Assembly (NCBI GenBank): GCA_944381635.1
Contig: CALWLY010000007.1
Location: 37,458 to 101,457, forward strand
Source: an uncultured Lachnospiraceae bacterium
GTDB taxonomy: Bacteria; Bacillota; Clostridia; Lachnospirales; Lachnospiraceae
DNA: 64,000 nucleotides
Direction: 5' to 3'
Every line of letters begins with the position of its first letter. The stretch's first letter is position 1. The notes under the pieces were generated by a model. It did no database searches. It was not told the origin of the DNA and saw nothing but the letters and a program-made list of their open reading frames with translations. Below are positions 9,153-18,665 of this stretch, in pieces. Made by a program: the position numbers and the translations under genes.

Positions 9153-9944
9153 ATGAAAAAACTGGAAGGAAAAATTGCCATTATCACAGGGGCATCCAAG
9201 GGAATCGGGGAAGGAATCGCAAAAACATTTGTCAAATATGGCGCGAAAGTCGTGCTGGCTGCCCGGGGAGAAAAGGTTTTGGAGCTGGCGGAAACACTGC
9301 GGGCACAGGGCTATGAGGCTATCGGTGTGCAGACGGACGTGTCGGATGAAAAAAGTGTGGAAAACCTGGTACAGACCGCTGTGTCTGCCTATGGTACGGT
9401 AGATATTCTGGTAAATAATGCGGGAATCTGTACACTGGAGGATTTTGACGCACCCTCCAACGAGATTCGTGACCGCCATATCGATATCAATATTAAAGGT
9501 GTTTGGAATGCCACCAAGGCTGTGCTCCCTTATATGAAGGAAAAGAAGGACGGAAAGATTGTGGTGATGAGTTCCGTCACCGGCTATATGGTGGCAGATC
9601 CAGGGGAAGCTGCCTATGCCATGACCAAAGCCGCTCTGATCGGATTTACCCGCGCTATGGCAAGGGAAGTGGCGGACTACAATATTCGTGTCAATGCTAT
9701 CTGCCCGGGATATGTTCGCACTCCTCTTGTGGAAGGCATGGCAAAACAGTCGGATCCGGAGTGTCCGGAACGGGCAATCCAGGCCATTGCGGACGCAGTT
9801 CCTTTAAAACGACTGGCAAGACCGGAGGAAGTGGGCGAACTGGCTGCCTTTCTGGCAAGCGACGAGTCCAGCTATATTACAGGAACGCAGATTGTCATCG
9901 ACGGAGGAAGCACACTGCCAGAGACATCTTCCATGGGACAGTAG
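9153..9944 (+). CDS. ucpA: UcpA-like short-chain dehydrogenase/reductase
   Basis: A 264-residue classical SDR. The nucleotide-binding motif TGASKGIG is at residues 12-19, NNAG at about 88-91, and the catalytic set is Ser141, Tyr155 and Lys159 (YAMTK). The stretches HIDINIKGVWN, MVADPGEAAYA, RVNAICPGYVRTP and IDGGSTLPET strongly resemble my recollection of E. coli UcpA, an oxidoreductase linked to furan/aldehyde tolerance; the physiological substrate is not established. The ATG at 9153 has AGGAGAAGGA just upstream; the frame is open further upstream into the repeat but without a good start. It stands alone after the repeat and before a long non-coding region. Confidence 0.85.
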   Translation: MKKLEGKIAIITGASKGIGEGIAKTFVKYGAKVVLAARGEKVLELAETLRAQGYEAIGVQTDVSDEKSVENLVQTAVSAYGTVDILVNNAGICTLEDFDAPSNEIRDRHIDINIKGVWNATKAVLPYMKEKKDGKIVVMSSVTGYMVADPGEAAYAMTKAALIGFTRAMAREVADYNIRVNAICPGYVRTPLVEGMAKQSDPECPERAIQAIADAVPLKRLARPEEVGELAAFLASDESSYITGTQIVIDGGSTLPETSSMGQ

Positions 9945-10100
9945 TCACGAACAATCTGTTCACTGACGGCTGTAAAAAAATCTTTGAATTTGTCAGAAAT
10001 TAAAAAAATTGTCCGTTAATTGCAGGACAGAAAACGACTGTGATAATGCACAATTTTTTGTCGAAGGCCTGTCGAACGCCGCGGGATTTTGTGGAATCCT

Positions 10101-10221
10101 TGTGGAAACGGTGTGGAAAAGTTATCCACACCAAAATGGCTTAAAAATCGGAAAAATGGAGTTATACACGAAGTTATGCACATTATCCACATTTTTCTGG
10201 TGGAAAAAGGAAAGTGGATAA
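10101..10221. promoter_or_regulatory. DnaA-box-like cluster
   Basis: Two exact TTATCCACA boxes (10122-10130, 10183-10191), two one-mismatch boxes (10162-10170 and 10174-10182), and reverse boxes at 10213-10221 (one mismatch) and, more weakly, 10101-10109 and 10112-10120. An AT-rich stretch follows to 10372. This occupies the middle of the 476-base gap before hpf; the first 150 bases hold nothing I recognise. No dnaA or dnaN is present. Confidence 0.55.
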
Positions 10222-10343
10222 AAAAAGAAAAAAGAACGCCTGTTTTGTGAAATTGTGTTAAAACTCCTGTAAAATATGCGAAAAAAGCTCCAAAATAAAT
10301 TGACAGAAATATTGTGAGAATATTCTGAAAAATTCTGAAAATA

Positions 10344-10372
10344 TTGATGGAAAAGGTACGATATGATATAAT
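10344..10372 (+). promoter_or_regulatory. Sigma-A promoter of hpf
   Basis: TTGATG, 17-base spacer, perfect TATAAT, about 48 bases before the start codon of hpf. Confidence 0.8.
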
Positions 10373-10420
10373 AATCACAGGAGTTAACTCCGAGTTTTGG
10401 AACAGAAGGGATGATTGTTT

Positions 10421-10948
10421 ATGAAGATTACCATCAGCGGAAGAAATATCGATGTTACACCTGGATTAAAGAGTGCGATTGAATCCAAGCTGGGCAAACT
10501 GGAGAAATATTTTACAGCAGATACGCCGATGAACGTAACATTGAGTGTGGAAAAGGACAGACAGAAGATAGAAGTAACAATCCCTGTAAAAGGCAGTATT
10601 ATCCGATCCGAACAGACCAGCAACGATATGTATGTTTCCATTGATCTTGTAGAGGAGATCATTGAAAGACAGCTCAAGAAATATAAGAGCAAAATTATTG
10701 CGCAGCATCAGTCAGGCGGAAATTTCCAGCAGGAATTTATGGACAAGGAGTATATGGAGGAAGAAGAAGTTAAGATTGCCAAGGTAAAACACTTTGACAT
10801 CAAACCCATGTATCCGGAAGATGCCTGTGTACAGATGGAACTTTTAGGCCACAGCTTTTATGTATTCTGCAACGCAGAGACCGACGAAGTAAACGTTGTT
10901 TACAAACGCAAAGGCGGCACCTACGGTATTATCGAACCGGAGCGTTAA
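10421..10948 (+). CDS. hpf: Ribosome hibernation promoting factor, long form
   Basis: A 176-residue HPF that binds the 30S decoding region and dimerises ribosomes into 100S particles in stationary phase. The N-terminal RaiA/HPF domain covers about residues 1-100 (KITISGRNIDVTPGLK...), followed by an acidic linker and the C-terminal dimerisation domain (about 115-176, KHFDIKPMYPEDACVQMELLGHSFYVF). Having both domains marks the long form that acts alone, as in most Firmicutes. The start at 10421 matches the family N-terminus; GAAGGG lies 10 bases upstream. Own promoter and terminator indicate a monocistronic gene. Confidence 0.95.
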   Translation: MKITISGRNIDVTPGLKSAIESKLGKLEKYFTADTPMNVTLSVEKDRQKIEVTIPVKGSIIRSEQTSNDMYVSIDLVEEIIERQLKKYKSKIIAQHQSGGNFQQEFMDKEYMEEEEVKIAKVKHFDIKPMYPEDACVQMELLGHSFYVFCNAETDEVNVVYKRKGGTYGIIEPER

Positions 10949-11062
10949 CAGACACATCATCGGGCTGCGGGCAAGGAAATTACCATAGAAAGATTACCAT
11001 AGGAAAATAATCATAAGAAGATAAGCAAATGTAAAAACGGAAAACTTAAGAAAGCAAATGCG

Positions 11063-11103
11063 AAAAGATGAGGTATCCTGTCAGGCTATGCCTCATCTTT
11101 TTT
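11063..11103 (+). terminator. Intrinsic terminator of hpf
   Basis: AAAGATGAGG pairs with CCTCATCTTT, followed by a T-run. The T-run is also the first arm of repeat copy B. Confidence 0.85.
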
Positions 11104-11254
11104 GTGCGATAGGAAACTTCATTTCCTATCGCACAAAAAAAGACGCTCCGCTGTGGATGCGCACTTCAACGCTCAGGCAATCAGAGATTACCCGGAAAAT
11201 GGCTGCTGACGCAACCGCGCTCGGCGCAAGTGTGTGTCAGGCACACACTTTTTT
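11098..11254 (+). repeat. Terminator-linked dispersed repeat, copy B
   Basis: The 5' hairpin pairs TTTTTTGTGCGATAGGAAA with its perfect inverse (19 bp). The following core matches copy A almost base for base, then ends with the hairpin GTGTGTG...CACACAC and a T-run. It takes up nearly half of the gap between hpf and the M23 gene. Confidence 0.85.
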
Positions 11255-11322
11255 GACACCAGGCATTCTTTTCGACGGGATTTTGGCATATGTTTATCCA
11301 AAAGGGGCAAGGAAGACTGCGC

Positions 11323-12405
11323 GTGGATAAAAGAAAAAAATGCAGATGGTTCGGAATGATTGCTGTGGAGATTTTGCTTCTTCTGATCGTGGTTTCCGGA
11401 AGATATGTGGACGAACAGGAGAGAGCGGCCTCTTCGCTGGGGATAGAGATTCAAAAGGAGGAAGGAAAGGATTTTATCCGCTGGGTGGAATTTAATGCAG
11501 ACTGTGAATCCATGGAGCTCGCCCTGGAATATGACATACAGGCACACGAACAGGGGAAGGAGCTTAGCTGGATAAAACTTTTGGCCTATGCGGCGGCAAA
11601 GAACGGAGGAGAGTTCGGAAAATCCGCCCAGAAAGATATCCGGAAAATGGGAGAGAAAGTTTTGAAAAGTAAAGCGGATCTGGATAAAGAGGGGGAAGAG
11701 CTGAAGTATTATCCCTATTTCTGCGAAGCTTACCAGGCCATTCTTGGCGGTATGGTTGGAGAATATCAGATAGAAGAGACGGATGAAAAAGGAAACCGCG
11801 TGTGGAAAAAATGCTACGGTCTGAAAGCATTTTCGCCTATCGCAAAAGGTTTTCCGTATTCCGACTATGACGATTTTGGCGCCAGCAGAAGCTACGGATA
11901 CAATCGTCCTCACTTAGGCCATGACATGGCAGGCAGCGTTGGTACACCCATAATCGCCATTGAGTCCGGTTATGTGGAGGCGCTTGGATGGAACCAATAC
12001 GGAGGCTGGAGAATCGGAATCCGCTCTTTTGACAAAAAAAGGTATTATTACTATGCCCACTTGCGCCAGAATTACCCTTACGCCACAGGTCTTAAGGAGG
12101 GGGACATTGTCACAGCCGGTCAGGTCATCGGCTACATGGGCCACACAGGTTATTCGGAGATCGAAAACGTCAATAATATAGAAACCGTTCATCTTCACTG
12201 GGGCATGGAACTGATTTTTGACGAATCTCAAAAAGAGTCTGACAATGAAATCTGGATCGACTGCTACGAACTGACCCGCTTCCTTTACCGTAATCGTTCC
12301 GAGACAAGAAAAGTGGAAGGAACCAAAGACTGGGAGCGGGTGACGCAGATGAAAGACCCGGCAGTTACAGATTACCAAAAGCGGCGTCATAACTTGACAG
12401 CATGA
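11323..12405 (+). CDS. Membrane-anchored M23 metallopeptidase (LytM-type)
   Basis: A 361-residue protein with one N-terminal transmembrane segment (IAVEILLLLIVVSG) and an extracellular M23 peptidase domain in the C-terminal half. Zinc ligands are visible in HLGHD (residues 197-201) and HLHWG (His290/His292). M23 enzymes cut peptide cross-links in peptidoglycan or act as activators. I chose GTG 11323 because AAGGAAG sits 7 bases before it; the in-frame ATG at 11290 has no clear ribosome-binding site. It could also be a sporulation protein of the SpoIIQ type, but no partner genes support that. A promoter is not obvious; it may be read from within the repeat region. Confidence 0.87.
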   Translation: MDKRKKCRWFGMIAVEILLLLIVVSGRYVDEQERAASSLGIEIQKEEGKDFIRWVEFNADCESMELALEYDIQAHEQGKELSWIKLLAYAAAKNGGEFGKSAQKDIRKMGEKVLKSKADLDKEGEELKYYPYFCEAYQAILGGMVGEYQIEETDEKGNRVWKKCYGLKAFSPIAKGFPYSDYDDFGASRSYGYNRPHLGHDMAGSVGTPIIAIESGYVEALGWNQYGGWRIGIRSFDKKRYYYYAHLRQNYPYATGLKEGDIVTAGQVIGYMGHTGYSEIENVNNIETVHLHWGMELIFDESQKESDNEIWIDCYELTRFLYRNRSETRKVEGTKDWERVTQMKDPAVTDYQKRRHNLTA

Positions 12406-12480
12406 TAAGCGTTTGCTATATTCAGATTGCTTATAAATCAAAGAAAGATTGAGTAAAAGAATAGAAGTGGAGCGAAAGAT

Positions 12481-13329
12481 ATGGGGATACGTATTATTTG
12501 TGATTCGACCTGTGATCTGACAGGAAAAGAAGCAGAGAAACTTGGGGTTACTTTAGTGCCGTTAAAGGTACTGTTTGGAGAGGAAGAATATTTGGACGGC
12601 GTTACCATTGCGCCGGGTGAATTTTATGCAAAATTAAAAGAAGCGAAAGAGCTTCCCAAAACAAGCCAGCCTTCGCCGGACAGCTTTTTGGAGCTGTTTC
12701 GGCAGGCAAAAGAAGAAGGAGACGAAGTGCTCTGTATTCTGCTTGCCTCAAATTTAAGCGGTACTTTCCAGAGCGCCTGCCTGGCAAAGGACATGGCTGA
12801 TTATGATAAAATTTATGTGCTGGACAGCGAGACGGCAACCCTTGGCTGTCAGCTTCTGATTCAGCTGGCGGTAAAGCTTGTAAAAGAGGGACTGAGCGCA
12901 GCGGAAATTTTTGACATTCTGGAAAAAAAGAAAAAACAGGTGAGAATTTTCATGGTGGTGGACACCCTGGAATATTTAAAGAAAGGCGGCAGGCTTTCCA
13001 CCGCCGGTATGATTGCCGGAAAAGTGCTGAACTTAAAACCGGTCATTTCCGTTTATGACGGAACGCCCCATGTGACCAGCGTGGCCAGAGGGAAAAAGAG
13101 CGCCTGGGAAAAAATATTTAAAATAATCCACGACGAGCAGGCAGACCTGGCCAAAGGCTACTATATCGGCTATACGGGAGAGACGGACAACTCGGAGGAA
13201 TTTGCCGGGCTGGTGAGAGAAAAATACGCCGAAAAGGAAAGAGGCGTGGTGACGGTAGGCTCCGTCATAGGAGTTCATGTGGGACCCGGAGCCAACGGCA
13301 TTGCCGTTTTTGTGAAAGGACATGCATAA
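12481..13329 (+). CDS. DegV family fatty-acid-binding protein
   Basis: A 282-residue DegV protein. The family binds a long-chain fatty acid and in some Firmicutes acts as the FakB component of fatty-acid kinase. Visible features are IICDSTCDL at the N-terminus, TSQPSPDSF at about 60-68, the EYLKKGGRLS segment and the C-terminal IGVHVGPGANGIA, all typical. No FakA gene is nearby. The 3' end overlaps a 13-base tandem duplication (GGACATGCATAAA, about 13318-13343), and the inverse GCATGTCC at about 13376-13383 could fold with it into a weak terminator. Confidence 0.9.
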   Translation: MGIRIICDSTCDLTGKEAEKLGVTLVPLKVLFGEEEYLDGVTIAPGEFYAKLKEAKELPKTSQPSPDSFLELFRQAKEEGDEVLCILLASNLSGTFQSACLAKDMADYDKIYVLDSETATLGCQLLIQLAVKLVKEGLSAAEIFDILEKKKKQVRIFMVVDTLEYLKKGGRLSTAGMIAGKVLNLKPVISVYDGTPHVTSVARGKKSAWEKIFKIIHDEQADLAKGYYIGYTGETDNSEEFAGLVREKYAEKERGVVTVGSVIGVHVGPGANGIAVFVKGHA

Positions 13330-13467
13330 AGGACATGCATAAAGGAAGAAATCTCGATTTTTGAAAACATAAAGCATGTCCGAAAGCCTCGGCGGGACGA
13401 CAAAGAGGAAAACGCTGGAAAAACAGCGGAATCTGTCGTAAAAATTAAGGCTTTGGCCGAAAATTGC

Positions 13468-13496
13468 TTGCCAGAAAAACAGCCCTATGATATAAT
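13468..13496 (+). promoter_or_regulatory. Promoter of the butyrate operon
   Basis: TTGCCA, 17-base spacer, perfect TATAAT. The predicted transcript start is near 13503, giving a leader of about 78 bases. Confidence 0.85.
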
Positions 13497-13509
13497 AATT
13501 CCAAACGCA

Positions 13510-13527
13510 ATGATAAAAAATTAACAA
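13510..13527. promoter_or_regulatory. Rex-like operator in front of thl
   Basis: ATGATAAAAAATTAACAA matches the Rex consensus TTGTTAA-N4-TTAACAA at 12 of 14 defined positions. It sits in the start of the leader, where a bound repressor would block RNA polymerase. A wider inverted repeat CAATGAT...ATCATTG frames it. Confidence 0.6.
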
Positions 13528-13580
13528 TCATTGCAATGCCTGTAAACAGGTATTTTTTTAAAGTATATGGAGGAAAAAAC

Positions 13581-14762
13581 ATGGCAAAGAAAGTAGTATT
13601 AGCTGGCGCATGCCGTACACCGATCGGTTCCATGGGCGGCGCACTCAGCACAACACCGGCAGCAGACCTTGGTGCAATCGTTATCAAAGCAGCATTAGAG
13701 AGAGCAGGAGTTGCTCCGGAAGCAGTTGATCAGGTATATATGGGATGTGTTATCCAGGCTGGTCTGGGACAGAACGTAGCACGTCAGGCTTCCATCAAAG
13801 CAGGTTTACCGGTTGAAGTGCCTGCAGTTACCATGAACGTAGTGTGCGGTTCCGGTCTGAACTGTGTAAACCAGGCTGCTCAGATGATTCTGGCAGGAGA
13901 TGCGGATATCGTAGTAGCCGGCGGTATGGAAAACATGTCCATGGCTCCTTACGCAATTCCTCAGGGACGTTACGGATACAGAATGGGCAACGCTACTATG
14001 GTTGATACAATGATCAACGACGCTCTTTGGGATGCTTTCAATCAGTATCACATGGGTATCACAGCAGAAAACATTGCTGAGCAGTGGAATCTGTCAAGAG
14101 AAGAACTGGACAAGTTCGCAGCATGGAGCCAGCAGAAAGCAGTAGCAGCTCAGGAAGCAGGCAAATTCGATGACGAAATCGTTCCGGTTGAAGTAAAGAA
14201 GAAAAAAGAAACTATCCTGGTTACAAAAGACGAAGGTCCTCGTCCGGGAACAACAGCAGAAGGCATCGCTAAATTACGTCCGGCATTCAAGAAAGACGGC
14301 GTAGTAACAGCAGCTAACGCTTCTTCCATCAACGACGGTGCAGCAGCAGTTGTTGTTATGAGCGAAGAAAAAGCAAAAGAGCTGGGCGTTACACCTATGG
14401 CTACATGGGTTGGCGGAGCTCTCGGCGGTGTAGATCCCTCCATCATGGGTATCGGACCGGTTGCAGCTACCAAGAAAGTTATGGCTAAAACAGGCCTTAC
14501 AGTAGCAGATATGGATCTGATCGAAGCAAACGAAGCTTTCGCTTCCCAGTCTATGGCAGTAGCTCACGACTTAAACTTCGATATGGACAAAGTAAACGTA
14601 AACGGCGGTGCGATCGCACTGGGACATCCGGTTGGAGCAAGCGGATGCCGTATCCTGGTTACTCTGCTTCATGAGATGCAGAAGAGAGATGCTAAGAAAG
14701 GTCTGGCAACTCTGTGCATCGGCGGCGGTATGGGATGCGCTACTATCGTTGAAAGAGACTGA
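13581..14762 (+). CDS. thl: Acetyl-CoA acetyltransferase (thiolase)
   Basis: Condenses two acetyl-CoA into acetoacetyl-CoA, the first step of butyrate formation. The 393-residue length is standard. The acyl-binding Cys89 lies in VVCGSGL, the His in [14 protein letters not shown] and the second catalytic Cys in CIGGGMGC near the C-terminus. The ATG at 13581 follows GGAGGA by 6 bases. It is first in a six-gene operon in the usual clostridial set. Codon choice is strongly biased, as expected for a highly expressed fermentative enzyme. Confidence 0.96.
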   Translation: MAKKVVLAGACRTPIGSMGGALSTTPAADLGAIVIKAALERAGVAPEAVDQVYMGCVIQAGLGQNVARQASIKAGLPVEVPAVTMNVVCGSGLNCVNQAAQMILAGDADIVVAGGMENMSMAPYAIPQGRYGYRMGNATMVDTMINDALWDAFNQYHMGITAENIAEQWNLSREELDKFAAWSQQKAVAAQEAGKFDDEIVPVEVKKKKETILVTKDEGPRPGTTAEGIAKLRPAFKKDGVVTAANASSINDGAAAVVVMSEEKAKELGVTPMATWVGGALGGVDPSIMGIGPVAATKKVMAKTGLTVADMDLIEANEAFASQSMAVAHDLNFDMDKVNVNGGAIALGHPVGASGCRILVTLLHEMQKRDAKKGLATLCIGGGMGCATIVERD

Positions 14763-14871
14763 TAGGAAAGCGGCTTTTGCTGCCTGACATATTTTTCAGA
14801 ATAATCCGACAGCGGCAGGACGGGAGGCTTTCTGTTCTGCGCGCTGTTCACAAGAAAGAAGGAAACGTAGC

Positions 14872-15648
14872 ATGGAATTCATTTTATATGAACAGAAAGG
14901 TGCTTACGGCATTATCACCATCAACCGTGAAAAAGCGCTGAACGCACTGAACTCCACAGTTCTTGATGAACTGGACAAAACACTGGATGCTGTAAATCTG
15001 GAAGAAGTAAGATGTCTGATCTTAACAGGAGCAGGACAGAAATCCTTCGTAGCAGGCGCAGACATCGGAGAGATGAGCAGCCTTACAAAAGCGGAAGGCG
15101 AAGCATTCGGCAAAAAAGGAAATGATGTATTCCGCAAACTGGAAACATTCCCGATTCCGGTTATCGCAGCAGTAAACGGCTTCGCACTGGGCGGCGGCTG
15201 TGAGATCTCCATGAGCTGTGATATCAGAATCTGCTCTGACAACGCTGTATTCGGACAGCCTGAAGTAGGTCTTGGAATCACACCTGGATTCGGCGGAACA
15301 CAGAGACTGGCACGTCTTGTCGGCGCAGGCATGGCAAAACAGCTGATCTACACTGCACGCAACATCAAAGCAGACGAAGCATACAGAATCGGCCTGGTAA
15401 ACGCTGTTTACACACAGGAAGAACTGATGCCTGCAGCAGAAAAAATGGCTGCAACCATCGCAAAGAATGCACCGATCGCAGTTCGCAACTGCAAGAAAGC
15501 AATCAACGAAGGCCTTGATGTGGATATGGATCAGGCAATCGTGATCGAAGAGAAACTCTTCGGAGACTGCTTCGAATCTTACGACCAGAAAGAAGGCATG
15601 GCTGCTTTCCTGGAAAAACGTAAAGTAGAAAAATTCTTAAACAAATAA
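14872..15648 (+). CDS. crt: 3-hydroxybutyryl-CoA dehydratase (crotonase)
   Basis: Removes water from 3-hydroxybutyryl-CoA to give crotonyl-CoA. The 258-residue enoyl-CoA hydratase fold shows the oxyanion-hole segment AGADIGEM and both catalytic glutamates, Glu111 in GGGCEIS and Glu131 in GQPEVGLG. The operon order here places crt second, after thl and before hbd. AGAAGGAA lies before the ATG. It could act on other short enoyl-CoAs, but the neighbours make the crotonase role clear. Confidence 0.95.
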   Translation: MEFILYEQKGAYGIITINREKALNALNSTVLDELDKTLDAVNLEEVRCLILTGAGQKSFVAGADIGEMSSLTKAEGEAFGKKGNDVFRKLETFPIPVIAAVNGFALGGGCEISMSCDIRICSDNAVFGQPEVGLGITPGFGGTQRLARLVGAGMAKQLIYTARNIKADEAYRIGLVNAVYTQEELMPAAEKMAATIAKNAPIAVRNCKKAINEGLDVDMDQAIVIEEKLFGDCFESYDQKEGMAAFLEKRKVEKFLNK

Positions 15649-15664
15649 GAAATAGTGAAGTTAG

Positions 15665-15708
15665 TTATACACGGAAAGGCAGGTTCTTCAGGCTTTTCCG
15701 TGTTATAA
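15665..15708 (+). other. Intra-operon hairpin between crt and hbd
   Basis: The 5' arm 15665-15680 pairs with 15692-15708 (one bulge, one G-T pair) around an 11-base loop. No T-run follows, so it is more likely an RNA processing or stability element, or a weak attenuator, than a full terminator. Confidence 0.6.
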
Positions 15709-15774
15709 GGATACGCGTTTTCCATACGGATGATGCGAATTTATGAAAAATAAATATAAGAGGAGGACTTACCA

Positions 15775-16614
15775 ATGAAAGTAGGTATTATTGGCGCTGG
15801 TACAATGGGTTCCGGTATTGCACAGGCATTTGCTCAGACAGAAGGATATGAAGTATTCCTTTGCGATATCAATGAAGAATTTGCAGCAAACGGAAAGAAA
15901 AAAATTGCAAAAGGTTTTGAAAAACGTATTGCAAAAGGAAAAATGGATCAGGCAGCAGCTGATGCAATTCTGGCTAAAATCACAACAGGTGTGAAAACAA
16001 TCTGCACAGACTGTGATCTGGTTGTAGAAGCAGCTCTGGAAAACATGGAAATCAAAAAACAGACATTCAAAGAACTGTCTGAAATCTGCAAACCGGAATG
16101 TATCTTCGCTACAAATACATCTTCCTTATCTATTACAGAAATCGGTGCAGGACTTGACAGACCTGTAATCGGTATGCACTTCTTCAACCCGGCTCCGGTT
16201 ATGAAGCTGGTAGAAGTAATTGCAGGACTGAACACTCCGGATGAAGTTGTTGAGAAAATCAAAGCAATCTCCGAAGAAATCGGAAAAACTCCGGTTCAGG
16301 TTAACGAAGCAGCAGGATTCGTAGTAAACAGAATTCTGGTTCCTATGATCAACGAAGCAATCGGCATCTACGCAGAAGGCGTTGCATCTGTAGAAGGTAT
16401 CGACGCAGCTATGAAACTGGGCGCTAACCATCCGATGGGACCTCTGGCTTTAGGCGATCTGATCGGTCTGGACATCGTTTTAGCTATCATGGAAGTTCTG
16501 CAGGCAGAAACAGGCGACAGCAAATATCGTCCTCATCCGCTTCTTAGAAAAATGGTTCGCGGCGGACAGCTGGGACAGAAAACCGGAAAAGGTTTCTACG
16601 ATTACACAAAATAA
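15775..16614 (+). CDS. hbd: 3-hydroxybutyryl-CoA dehydrogenase
   Basis: Reduces acetoacetyl-CoA to 3-hydroxybutyryl-CoA with NAD(P)H. The 279-residue protein has the dinucleotide-binding GAGTMG at residues 7-12, the conserved [10 protein letters not shown] segment, the catalytic-region [17 protein letters not shown] and the C-terminal [25 protein letters not shown] precedes the ATG at good spacing. Third gene of the butyrate operon, downstream of an RNA hairpin that could set its level relative to thl and crt. Confidence 0.95.
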   Translation: MKVGIIGAGTMGSGIAQAFAQTEGYEVFLCDINEEFAANGKKKIAKGFEKRIAKGKMDQAAADAILAKITTGVKTICTDCDLVVEAALENMEIKKQTFKELSEICKPECIFATNTSSLSITEIGAGLDRPVIGMHFFNPAPVMKLVEVIAGLNTPDEVVEKIKAISEEIGKTPVQVNEAAGFVVNRILVPMINEAIGIYAEGVASVEGIDAAMKLGANHPMGPLALGDLIGLDIVLAIMEVLQAETGDSKYRPHPLLRKMVRGGQLGQKTGKGFYDYTK

Positions 16615-16651
16615 ATATTAGAACAAAAATTCATCATGGAGGAATAAAATC

Positions 16652-17803
16652 ATGGATTTTATGTTAGACAAGAAACATGAAATGGCGAGACAGCTCTTCA
16701 AAGAGTTCGCTGAAAAAGAAGCAAAACCTCTGGCTCAGGAAGTGGACGAAACAGAACAGTTCCCTGCTGAGACAGTTGCGAAAATGAAAAAAGCAGGATT
16801 CCTGGGAATTCCGGTTCCGAAGGAATACGGCGGACAGGGCTGCGATCCTTTAACTTATGCTATGTGCGTGGAAGAACTTTCCAAAGTTTGCGCTACTACA
16901 GGCGTTATCGTTTCCGCACACACATCTCTTTGCTGTGACCCGATCATGACATTCGGTACAGAAGAGCAGAAACAGAAATACCTGGTTCCGCTGGCAAAAG
17001 GCGAGAAACTGGGCGCATTCGGTCTGACAGAGCCCGGCGCTGGTACAGATGCTCAGGGACAGCAGACAAAAGCTGTTCTGGATGGAGATGAATGGGTTGT
17101 TAACGGATCTAAATGCTTCATCACAAACGGTAAAGAAGCAGATGTTTACGTTATCTTCGCTGTAACAGGCACTGTTGAAAAACGCGGCAAAAAGATGAAA
17201 GAAATCTCCGCATTCATCGTAGAAAAAGGAACATCCGGATTCACATTCGGAACAAAAGAAAAGAAAATGGGTATCCGTGGTTCATCCACATACGAACTTA
17301 TCTTCACAGACTGCAGAATTCCGAAGGAAAATCTGTTAGGAAAACAGGGACAGGGCTTCAAGATCGCTATGCATACTCTGGACGGCGGACGTATCGGTAT
17401 CGCTTCTCAGGCTCTGGGTATCGCTGAAGGCGCTCTGGAAAGAACTATCGAATATGTAAAAGAAAGAAAACAGTTCGGCAGAGCAATCGGCGCATTCCAG
17501 AACACACAGTTCCAGCTGGCAGACATGGCTACCAAAGTAGAAGCTGCTAAATTACTGGTTTACAAAGCTGCTATGGCTAAAGCTACACAGAAAACTTACT
17601 CTGTAGAAGCTGCTATGGCTAAACTGTATGCTGCAGAAGTTGCTATGGAAGTAACAACTAAGGCAGTTCAGCTCCACGGCGGATACGGCTACACAAGAGA
17701 ATACGAAGTAGAACGTATGATGCGTGACGCTAAGATTACAGAAATCTACGAAGGTACAAGTGAAGTTCAGCGTATGGTTATCTCCGCAAACCTGCTGAAA
17801 TAA
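16652..17803 (+). CDS. bcd: Butyryl-CoA dehydrogenase
   Basis: An FAD enzyme that reduces crotonyl-CoA to butyryl-CoA and, with EtfAB, can bifurcate electrons to ferredoxin. The 383-residue acyl-CoA dehydrogenase shows [12 protein letters not shown], the substrate loop, [21 protein letters not shown] and the catalytic base Glu367 in [10 protein letters not shown]. Directly followed by etfB and etfA, as expected for the Bcd-Etf complex. AGGAGG-like GGAGGA precedes the ATG. Confidence 0.95.
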   Translation: MDFMLDKKHEMARQLFKEFAEKEAKPLAQEVDETEQFPAETVAKMKKAGFLGIPVPKEYGGQGCDPLTYAMCVEELSKVCATTGVIVSAHTSLCCDPIMTFGTEEQKQKYLVPLAKGEKLGAFGLTEPGAGTDAQGQQTKAVLDGDEWVVNGSKCFITNGKEADVYVIFAVTGTVEKRGKKMKEISAFIVEKGTSGFTFGTKEKKMGIRGSSTYELIFTDCRIPKENLLGKQGQGFKIAMHTLDGGRIGIASQALGIAEGALERTIEYVKERKQFGRAIGAFQNTQFQLADMATKVEAAKLLVYKAAMAKATQKTYSVEAAMAKLYAAEVAMEVTTKAVQLHGGYGYTREYEVERMMRDAKITEIYEGTSEVQRMVISANLLK

Positions 17804-17853
17804 TTGAGGCTGGCAAGAACACTGGAAAAAATAATTAAGGAGTGAATAATACA

Positions 17854-18636
17854 ATGAAAATCGTTGTTTGTATTAAACAGGTACCGGATACCAAAGGCGG
17901 CGTAAAATTCAATCCCGACGGTACTCTGGACAGAGCAGCAATGCTCACAATCATGAATCCGGATGACAAAGCAGGTCTGGAAGCAGCACTGAGACTGAAA
18001 GATCAGTACGGTGCAGAAGTTACAGCTATCACAATGGGTCTTCCCAAAGCTGAAGAAGTTCTGCGTGAAGCAATGGCTATGGGCGCAGACAAAGGTATCC
18101 TGGTAACTGACAGAGTACTGGGCGGTGCTGATACATGGGCTACATCCCAGACACTGGCTGGCGCAATCCGCAACCTGGATTACGATCTGATCATCACAGG
18201 ACGTCAGGCTATCGACGGTGATACCGCTCAGGTAGGTCCTCAGATTTCCGAACATCTGGACATTCCGGTAATCAGCTATGCACAGAACATCAAAGTAGAA
18301 GGCGACAGCGTTATCGTAGAACGTCAGTATGACGACAGATATCATGTTGTAAAAGCTCAGATGCCTTGTCTGATCACAGCTCTGGCTGAATTAAATGAGC
18401 CCCGCTATATGACACCGGGCGGAATCTTCGACGCATACGATGCAGAAATCACAGTATGGGGAAGAGCTAACCTGATCGATGTAGAAGACTCTAACCTGGG
18501 TCTGAAAGGATCTCCGACACAGATCGCAAAAGCATCTGACAAAGTTCGTAAAGGTGCAGGCGAGAAAGTAACTCTGGATCCTACAGAATCCGTAGATTAT
18601 ATCATGGACAAATTAGTTACAAGACATGTAATTTAA
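17854..18636 (+). CDS. etfB: Electron transfer flavoprotein, beta subunit
   Basis: A 260-residue EtfB. It forms the EtfAB heterodimer that passes electrons between NADH, ferredoxin and Bcd. The start MKIVVCIKQVPDT is typical; AAGGAG is 11 bases upstream, and the alternative GTG at 17842 overlaps it. Motifs include the AMAMGADKGILVTDR segment and DGDTAQVGPQISEHLDIP. Placed between bcd and etfA with short gaps, so translated from one mRNA. Confidence 0.95.
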   Translation: MKIVVCIKQVPDTKGGVKFNPDGTLDRAAMLTIMNPDDKAGLEAALRLKDQYGAEVTAITMGLPKAEEVLREAMAMGADKGILVTDRVLGGADTWATSQTLAGAIRNLDYDLIITGRQAIDGDTAQVGPQISEHLDIPVISYAQNIKVEGDSVIVERQYDDRYHVVKAQMPCLITALAELNEPRYMTPGGIFDAYDAEITVWGRANLIDVEDSNLGLKGSPTQIAKASDKVRKGAGEKVTLDPTESVDYIMDKLVTRHVI

Positions 18637-18665
18637 TCAAATAAGAGAAAAGCGTGGTGAATGAG

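Noticed and set aside
10101..10221. Chromosomal origin oriC
   Set aside because: DnaA boxes are present but dnaA, dnaN, recF and gyr genes are absent, so I report only a box cluster.
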